The notes under the pieces were generated by a model, which saw only the letters and a program-made list of their open reading frames with translations, was not told the origin of the DNA and ran no database searches. The translations under genes and the position numbers were made by a program. A DNA stretch of 64,000 bases from contig CM049314.1 in assembly GCA_026874595.1 (NCBI GenBank), forward strand, positions 75,590,300 to 75,654,299, written 5' to 3'. Origin of the DNA: Sipunculus nudus. Taxonomy: Eukaryota; Annelida; Sipuncula; Golfingiida; Sipunculidae. Shown here in pieces: positions 51,001 to 61,500 of this stretch. Numbering within the stretch: the stretch's first letter is position 1; every line of letters begins with the position of its first letter.

Positions 51001-54000
51001 TCTTTTCAGGAGGGCAGAGGAATGTTCAACTTTCAGAGAGAAAAATGAGGTTGAGGGCGAGTACACATCTTGCACTTGAGGGATTGAGGAGTGCTGCTCT
51101 GTGAAATCATGCTGCAATCCTTGATCCTCTTCATGACCATCAGCAACATCTTGTGGCTGGCCACTGACAAGGCTTTCTCTCGATTCTGCAGAGATTACCA
51201 TTAGTTACATATTTATCTTATTATTATTCTGTACCACACAATATTCTCAGACACAATATCAACAACACCAAAAAAGAATTAGTGGTACTCTTAAAAAAAA
51301 TAACATGTGTCAACAACTAACTTCATGATGGTTGTCTTGTGATTATAACTCCACCCAATCTAGCCATCTAAATAAATGCTGTTTATGTACTTTCTTTTTT
51401 GTGGAGTTATATACCAGTCTTGTCAGAGATCACAAGGCAGACAAAAGTTTAAAGTTAAAAAAGATCTTATTAATATTTTTTTTAATAGGCAAATGTTATT
51501 AAATGACATGGTTTTCTTTTATTTAAAACAACTCTACATTTACATTTATAAAAATATTTATCTTTAAAAATATTCCAATACCTCCCAATCTGACATATAA
51601 ACCCAGGATATAAAATATATCTGACAAAAAATGAAGGTATAAATGTGTGGAATACAAAGTAAACTTTAAAGCTCATCTTGTTGAAAAAGAGCCTTTTTTG
51701 GTAAAGAAGAACATTACTGATAACATCAAACTAGTAGATATACACCAGCCAAACCTCTGCTGGTAAAGTACATACCTGGGAGTGAATTGCTACTCGAAGG
51801 TTCTAGTTTTTTTCTTGCTCTCAGACCAACAAGACAGAAGAGTTGGACAAGGGTGGTGAACACAGGTACTGCAACACCACTGGCCATCAACCCTATTAAC
51901 ATGTGTGACATCGTTAACTGGACATCGTTTACAGAGAAATCTTCTCCCTTATAGTACTGATCTTGCCCGTGAAACAAAACACTGGCAACTGAAATCGCTA
52001 GTATGAAACACAGAAGGCAGGTGACTCGTTGACAGCGGGTGAATAGACTGTTACGTCGACATTTATATATCATAGATAACAGGTGCTTGTCACAGAAGTT
52101 TGCTGATATTCGGTGCATGAACCTCTGACAAAATGTCAATGTCCTTTCGTTGGAGACTGTGATCCGGCGGCGAGCTGAATGTGCACCTTCTTGAGGTATT
52201 AGCCAATCATCAGAGTTAAAGATGTAAACTTCTTTATCTTGAAGATCTGTCACAATGACCTGCTTCAGATACCTGAAAAAAAACCCATTACAAATTCAAT
52301 CACTTACAGAAGAAAGACAATCTAAATTTCTTCATTAACAGGCTCTTTAAATGTTTGTACCGAGAAACCCCACAACTACCACCACCTTGGGGACTGAGCA
52401 ATATGGTTGTATTTGGGGGTGGTCTAAATTTGGGGTACTTGTACAACAGGGTTCCAATCAGCCTCCACCAATAATGGATAAATATTTAGCACAGCATATT
52501 TTTACATTAATATTAACGGAAAGGTCCATGTATATCATGGCACTGTTGTTTCAATAAGGAAAAAGTGACTATGGTAAACAAAGTGGAAATTATGATAATA
52601 TTACTAAGCCTTTTGGATTTCATGATGTGAGATTTAATTAATATTAAAAGGGACAACATCCCAACCATGATTATTAAGACATGCAAAATATTAAATTAAA
52701 AAAAGTCTTAGTTGTATGAAATATTTATTTCTTAACGATGAACATTCCATTTTTCAGAATGTTGCTTATAAAATGTTCAGTTCTCTTTTATTTGTCTTAT
52801 AAGAAAATAAAATTTGATAAACTTATCTCCCATTTTTTTAGGATAACGTGACTTTTTCCTGAAGTTTAAGATTGCTCTGAACAAATTTCATTCTCCTCTC
52901 TAGAATTCTTTACCTGAGATTTTTCTGGTCATAAACGGTGCAAAAACATAATAAAACACAATAAACCAAGGATAACTGCAACACAAACAAGAAATCTGCA
53001 TTCCAAGGAGTACAAGCATCCAACATGTGGGCATTCACATATTCCTCCCATATTCCCAGGTTCATATGTGCAAAAGTGTCTGAATATTTGTGAATTTCCC
53101 TTGATGATGTTCCTGAATGCGGGTTACGTGCCAGATCCACACAAAATCGAATTAATTCTTCCTTTGCCCATTCCCAAAATGCCCTGAACAATTCATGAGA
53201 TCCTATTTTTTGATTGCACGAGTTTTTTTTTAGCAAAGAACCACACCTGCACACACATAATTGAACGCATACCCTCTTGGCGAAGGTAACAACTGGCACA
53301 GTAAATTGTTTGCAACAAGAACAGGAATGGAATCACAAATGTCACCATGCTGGGTCTCTTCCACTGCAATCATGCCATATGTCTATGGATTTTAAATGTC
53401 TCAAGTCACCTGAACAAGAAAGAAACTGCTATTGGTCAAAATATCATGGCTACTCATCTTTAAACCAGGCCTTAGGCCTAATGCGAACCTGTGCACTGGA
53501 ATATACGTCAGGTATATTGCTGTCATGCTGGACTTTTACTTTTAGTAACATATCTGACATGTATATGTACAATGCAAGTATTAAACATTTAGAACCCGAG
53601 TACATGCACCAGTACACAAAAGTATCTGCTAAAATACTTGTATCAGTGCACACAAGACAAAGAATAATTGTAGGTAGTGCCACCAGTCTTGTGCACAAGA
53701 AAGTCATGGAAGATGTATGGACATGCAAAATTTTATGCAGATACTTTAAACCACTCTCGGGGTGTGTGCACAGATGCATGAAACAAGTGTAGGTGGCAAC
53801 AAAACTATCTTGGATGTATCGACATGCATAATTTCAGGTTGATATGTCAAACCACTCCTGAGAAATAAGCAGGAGCATACACTGCAAAAAAATTATTATA
53901 GGTGGTACTACCATTCTTGTATGCAGTAAAGCTATCCGAGATGTATACATACACCCCCTTTCAGGCTGATATATCAAATCCCCCCTGAGAAATAAGCAAG

Positions 54001-57000
54001 GGCATACACTATGCAAAAATTATTGTAGGTGGCACCACCAGTCTTGTTAGCGATGAAGCTACTGATATGTATAGATATGCACAATTTCAGGCTGATATAT
54101 CTAATTCCTCCTGAGAACTAAGCATGCACATACACTGTGCAAAAGTCAAAGATGAATGGAAAGTCAAAAATGTCAGCCAATAAATTAAACTTCTCTTGAA
54201 TCAGGTGCACTGGGCTGAACAAAGATAGTTGAGGAAAGCAGTTGCCCCAAGTGAACCAAAACATATTGCCAGCTGCAGCTACTGCACCGTGTGTACTCTT
54301 GACCAGTACCAGGCTGCACTGAGAGAACTCTTGACCTGTCGCCTTATCTGAAATATTTGGCAGTCTGCCAAAGCTATAAATGTATTCACATTGACCTTTA
54401 GCCTATTGCCAAATCTGAAATGGTTGGCAGTCTGTCAATTTTTTATTGGTATAGACACAATCTTGGCCTGTCTGTTAATCTGTTTACACATATTGAAAGA
54501 CTTTGCTTTTTTAGGCTGACATATTCATAAGTTTATTTTATCAAAAGAATAAATAAAGATGCAGTCCTTTCATTGTTACAAGTGCAATAATTCTGCCAAA
54601 CATCATGAGGTCAGCTTGAACAAAGGCCACCTTAAAATAATTTTTGTACAATGTAACAGAAGTTGGGACAACAATTTTGCAGAGGAAGAGTATTACAGCC
54701 CTCAGTTTAAAATAGGCTTACTTATGGCCACAAGAATAACTTCAGGTTTCTACGCAATTCAATGAACCCAATCTATTCTTATACATTTGAAAGAAATCTA
54801 CCCTAGGACAATTCTTGTGAAAAACTAAACCATTCAGCTTTACAGTTTCATCATTAAACATTTGTAAGCTAAAAGAAGCTAAAATTAAGAGGGTTTGCCC
54901 CTAAAAACAGGTCAATGTAGGTGGTACCACTAAAACTACAACTTCTCATGAGTCATGTGATCAATATGAGCACAAAACTTGATGATACTAGCTCCTGTCA
55001 TTTCTGGGATTGTCATGTATGTATGCCTACTTGGCCAAATGACTAAGTTCAAAATTCTGTAATTCAACCAAAATTCATCAAACTCAAACCATTTGAACAA
55101 ACTTGAGAGAGCTCGCCTTTGGGACCATTCCTGCCAAATATAGAACAAAATGACTGGCTGATTACGGAGAAGAAGATTGCAGAAGGTTTTTAAGCTTTTC
55201 ATCGGTAAAATATATGTTGATGCAGGTGGTGCCACAAAAATCCTAATCCCACACCTTTTGATATGTGACAGATTTTTGCATTAAATTTGTATATGCTAGC
55301 TTCTGCTGTTCCTCAGATATTATAGGTGAATGTACTGATGACCGATGACAACTGTATGAAAAAGGTTGATGCAGGTGGCACCACAAATACCTCAATTTCA
55401 AATATGGCTCATGTAACCAACATTTGCATAAATTTGGTGATGATAGCGCAAGCCATTTCTGATTATGTAATTTTAGTATCCTTTTGTGGCCAAATGACTA
55501 AGTTTAGCTTCCTGTTACTCAGCCAAAATTCACCGATCTCAAACAATTTGAACAAACTTGAGAGAGATTGTTTTTTTTTAATAACTTCAGTGAAATATTG
55601 AACAATTGGGCTGCACCATTTCGGAGAAGATGATTTTAAAGTTTTTTTTTCATCTTTTTCCCTATAACATCTAAGTAAATGCAGATAACCAAAATATATG
55701 CAAAATCCGAAAGTTTTTTAAGAGCCTGTTTTCGTGCACAAAATTTGGTGATGTTAGCTCCTGCCATTTTTGAGATAGTATGGGTTATCATACAGATGAC
55801 GGCAGATGGCAGACGCCATCGCATTAGCTCACAGGTCTGCTAAAATTCTGTGTCCTCGCTTGCACACCAAAACTTTATATAGAGCGCTTGTTAGCCTCAC
55901 TTGGAGGCTTACTACATAGGCTTTTTATAAACCAGCAAAATAATTTGACCACTGTAGAGTTTTTGGATAAAATGATTTTTTAACATTAAATTTGGTGATG
56001 CTAGCTCCTGCCGTTTATGAGATAGTATGGGTTTTAAGTACATACGACGGATGACAGACGACAGACGACAGAAAATGACAGACCATCACATAAGCTCACA
56101 GGTTTGCTACGAATATACCTTACATCTCTTAATTTTTTTTTGGCATTAACAAATATGCTTTTTTTTTTAATGGGGGGGGGGGGGGGGGAGGTATATTAAA
56201 TTAAAGCTTTTCTAACAAATTCTTAGAAGAGATGCAACCTTTATTTTAAACTAACCACAACTATGGTTAAAGTGCATTTAAAATAATAAATATAGACCCG
56301 TACTTATACGGTTGAATTTAATGCTGATAAAGTATGTACAGTTAAAAAAAACTCGCATATACGTCGATCTCGCATTTAAGACGAGTGTGATTTTTAGGGT
56401 GAAAAATAAGGTAAAAATTTTTTTTACCATCTCAGTCTAGGAGAAATCGGACAGGTGAGTACAGGCCTCACTGTCGAAGCTTGTACACAAATGCTTAAGA
56501 AATCTGAAAGAATTACGTTCATTTTGTCTTTGCTGATGAACAGAATGAAGAGACAAACATTAATAAATCTACAATTTATCAAGAATATATGTTAAATAAG
56601 ATAAAAATATTCATCTAATTTTCGACCGGTGGAAAAGCAAATCATGTATTTGAATCTATATCCAAATGGCGGCCATGTCTGATAGTGGTTTGTCATGGTA
56701 CCTGACATTGAACTGCATTAACAATATAAACAAATTTACAAACTGCCTCGTGATTTTTTTCATTCTTCCTGTTTGATCTGAACGCTTTTCTATACTATAA
56801 AAACATGATCCGCATTCTATTTGTATACGTTGAGCCAATAGTTCAGCAACGATGTTTTGAAACTTCCAACTCGTGCTGTCATCTCTGATCATTGATCTTG
56901 CCGGACACGCTGTTAACGTTCGTTGAAGAAATCTTAAACACAAACACAACTCAATTTTCATATATATTGTTTACATTTTCAAATTGATCATACTTTTTTC

Positions 57001-58463
57001 GAAACATGACGACATGGCTTTGTCTTGCAGATACACATTCACTGTAGTATTTAACGTCAAATCAAACATTTCGGCAAAGGTTGTCAATGAACAACTATAA
57101 CCAGTGATCAAGATTCATTCAGTTGGAGTTGACAAACAAACCCGTTTCCAACAACGGATGAACATTGGAATCATTTACTTAACGCTCTTATATCGTCACC
57201 TTAATGATTTTACTGTAGCACATATATATTCACTCAATTGACAGCCACAACGCATCCGGTTATTGATGACCACGTAAGAACACTGGTTCCAGAGCACGTT
57301 AATGAAGTTCCTAGCTTACCAGTAAGCAACAGAAATGTATCCTGGGCTCCAGCTTGAAAGCAGACTCTGCGATGATCACACAGCCAGTGAGTGTCACTCT
57401 TGTGCTCCTCACCTGTGAGGATTATAGCTACATTAGCGCTGGTCCCTGCCTGGAATCGCCAGCCTGTTAGTACTGTCACCAGGTAGGCATGGGAAGCACC
57501 TGGAGTGTTATCGTCAAGGAATTTTACGTCTCCCTACAAACAGAGGGTACTGTGATCAGCAGCAGTGATGCAGGACTCAAGCGCAGACTTGGATTCAAAC
57601 TGCTATCAGAATAAAACAAACAAGTCCTGCAGGCCTGCTAATGTGAACCTCAGTGCATAGGGATATACATAAGGTATAATGCTTCCATGCTAGACCATTA
57701 CTTTCAAGTACACATGTGACATGCAATGTGCAGTGCAAGTACTTAACATTTTGAACCACCAATTGCACAAACATCACATCTGAAATATTGGCATGGATGT
57801 ACACAACAAGAAATGATTGTAGGTTGCCTCAGCAGTCTTGTGTATGAGAAAGCCATCAAAGGTGTATGGACCTGCAAAATGCCAGGAAATTACTTCAAAA
57901 TAATCTAGACATACAAATTTTAGGAATTTACTTCAAAATACTCTTCGGCTATGTGCATAGATGCATGAAACCAAAAAACAATTGTGGGCCGCACCACCAG
58001 CCTTGTATATATATACATCTGTAGATGGCGACACAAGTCTTTTTAAGAGAAAGCAATCACAGATACCTTCACAGGCCAAATTTTAGGCAGGTACATCACA
58101 CTTCTCTTGAGTCAGGTTCACTGGGCTGAACGAGCTCAGCTGAAGCAGGCAGTTGCCCCAATTAGAGCGAAGCAAATTACCAGCTGAAGCTACTGTTATG
58201 AGTGAACTCTTGGCCTGTTGCAAAATCTGATACAGTTGTCAGTCTGACAAACCTATAAATAGATCCAGACTAACTTCTTGGTCTGTTGCCAAATCTGAAA
58301 TAGTTGGCAGTCTGCCAGGCTATTTATAGATACAGACAAAATTTTGGCAATGCCTTTTTGAGCTACATATCCATAAGAATTTTTTTTTTTAATTTTGAAA
58401 TTATAACAGATGCCTATTGAAAACAAAATACAAACATATGTTATTCATAAATTTATCTTACAC

Positions 58464-58508
<45 letters not shown>

Positions 58509-61500
58509 TTTATGTAGCCTGTAGACATACAATGGCACACCATCGCATTAGCTCACAGGTTCGCGAATATAATGTAAAAAAACATACCTTTTGACTATCA
58601 TCCATGTCTCTTCGTCGAGCCCACATCATCAAAATAAAATAGCCAGCCCACGTAAGGCCAAGGAAGCATAACACAATTGGGACTTTCGTAATTGTCACTA
58701 TTTCAATCCAACCAAACAGCTTGTTAGTGGCCGTGAACAAATTCCCGGAAAACTCTGTCAAATGATCACATTCACAGACCAGCTTCTCTCTGTGAGTCTC
58801 TCTGTGAACAACCTACAATGGAATAACGAATACTTAACATTATAATGTATTATCATTTACAGTAATAACAGGCTCCTTATATGTCGACTAGATCATATTT
58901 GTAAGATTTTATTCCTAACCTCATACAAAAATTCATTACATTCAGCCTCCCCTTCCTAAGACTTTCCACATTTTGGTGCACACTGTGGTTGTCATGCTCC
59001 ATTGAATCATTATACTTATTAACAAACAGAACTAAAACATGGGTGATTACGATTATTACTGTGGTTATCATGCTTCATTAAATCATTATACTTATTCACT
59101 GACAGAACAAAAACATGGGTTATCATAATTATTACTGTGGTTGCCATGCTTCACTGAAACATTATTCTTATATACAGAACGGAAAAATGGGTGATCATGA
59201 TCATTATTAAGATTATCATGCTTCATTGAATCATTATACTTAAATACTGACAGAACGGAAACATGGGTGTTCATGTTTATTACTGTGGTTTTTCCAGCTT
59301 CATTGAATCATTATACTTATTCACTGACAGAACTAAAACATGGGTGATTATGATTATTAAAGGTACCTAAACAATTGCAATAATATGTGTATTATCTCTT
59401 GTTAAAAGTTAATTTGTCTGACTTATAGGTTTCAAATCAATTTCATCCCAGCTCACAAATTAACTTTCTCTAGTTCATCTGTTCTGTACAATGATATGGT
59501 TCTGCATGTGCGTAAATAAAACAAAGGGTAAAGGTTTGGGTCACTCTGTCAGAATCTAATCCACCTATTCACTGTTCATTCTTGTAGCTTTTCTTTGCTG
59601 CCTCGGGAGCATACATGTACCCTCACACACGTCTTTGTAGATACAATAAATTTACCATTCTACATTTGCCTGCTGCAAATGTAACCAGAACCAATTCACC
59701 CCTAGACTGAGAAGGTTCTCCATTGTGGTAAAGACTTTGGCCAGGGTTCTTAGCGAGGAATGCGGTATGAACCAGAATTAACCTCAAAACCTTTTGATCA
59801 CAAGTCAAGCCCTAACCATTTTTGCAACACACTTTACAAAACAGTCTACCTATGTGTGTATCTGTTAACCATATAGCAATATATCATAAGCATGCACTAC
59901 AACTCTTAAGCAAGGAAAAGAAACTTGAAAGAAGAAACACAAGAGAAACATTTGCTTTAACAATGTTGACTTGGGATGTTATGTACTGCAAGCAAGGTGA
60001 TTTGCACAATGCTTTTTTTTGTCCCATTGATTGGACCAAGTGCAAATTAATTTCACCTTTTGTACAGAAATCTGCGAAAGGTTTTAGAACAAAATATTGG
60101 CATATATCATAATATCTTTAGGAGAAAACACTATAATTCATGTATATATATAATGTACCTGGCATGTGAATTGATCCATTTGACCCACCTGACATCCCTT
60201 TGTACTCCAACTCAGCTCTATCTTATCCCAGTAGTAACAGTTGGCCACCAACGCCTCTACTCGCCATCTTGCAATGAGCGGCTCATTCTTCTTCTTTTTC
60301 TCCGCAATCAGAATATCGTAATATGGATGCGTCACGTCGGGAAGCAATGCAAAATACAGTGTCACCACATCAGGACTGCTTTCATTATCGAAAATTCGAT
60401 AAACTGGTTTCATAGTAGTCTTGTAGATCTCCAGCCTCAGATCTTGTGATGGAAGTTTCTTTGGTGACCATTTCCAAAAATCTTTCTGGTTCCGCAGAGC
60501 ATTACTACTCTGGACCAAGAGGTATGGAATGTTAAGTTCTTCAGGCTCAAACACGACGCTGTACTGGTGGTTGGCAGGCACCTGGTATTCTAACAAGATC
60601 AGATCCTTGAAGCGAACAGAATCTCTGGTGATGTTGAGGTTCATTTCTATTTCATCATACTCTACCTTCTCTGTTACAAATAAACCACACTTAATCATGA
60701 ATTAACAAACATTATATAATGTAACTATGCTGGCTGATGTATCATATAAAAGAAAGGGAAAGAGAAACATAGGAAAATTCTGTTTTTAATAAGTGTTTGA
60801 AACCACCTTCCATTAGTTACAAGGTATGTAGCCATTGGGTTACTGGAACAAAACTGTTTAATGGAACCTGTCACGTGGGACAGACTGAAAGGCTTATTCT
60901 TTTATGCATATCATCGCCCAAATCGTTTACTCAAAACACTTGTGTTTTTTTTCCATGATACATTGCATTGTTTAATTTTAATATTCATGCAGTTAGTGAC
61001 AACCGTGTAGATCTATGAAATGATTCTTTGTGTACTTGCGAAGTCAGCAAGAACATTAAAGCCATGGGGTGAGAAGTAATTGCTACAAAATCCTGAGTAT
61101 GGGCGCCAGTTAGGTGAAATCTGACAGTTTTCTGTAGTCAAAAGGTGGGTCTGTGTTTGTTCTGCGTTTGAAACAGCTGGAAAGATGATGTTCAGTGTCT
61201 GATGACGACCATGTAGATACCTCTGTGTGTCTTCCTGGTGGATATCGCAATTGATTACGGCCTGAAAATCGGGCGATTAGTGTATAACACGAGAGCATCA
61301 GGTGAGAGGATCGGGCGATTAACATGAAATATATATTTTTATTTGTTTGTTTACACTCTCTTTGGAGTTCATGTACAAGTTACGGCCTTTTTGGTCACAC
61401 ACAAACCTAGTGTGCTTTACTCTGCCTCACATGGACCTTGTGTCATTTACTTTGCACCGCACTGCCCTAATGTGGTTTACTCATATGGTACTAAGCAGCT

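Larger units (their letters stand above)
42620..57740 (-). repeat. Right arm of the large inverted duplication
   Basis: The reverse complement matches about 1880-15455 across eight exons, several introns and the 3' flank. The arms differ by private repeat expansions: the TOP-domain intron is larger in copy A, and the PLAT intron and linker-exon intron are larger in copy B. Confidence 0.85.
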
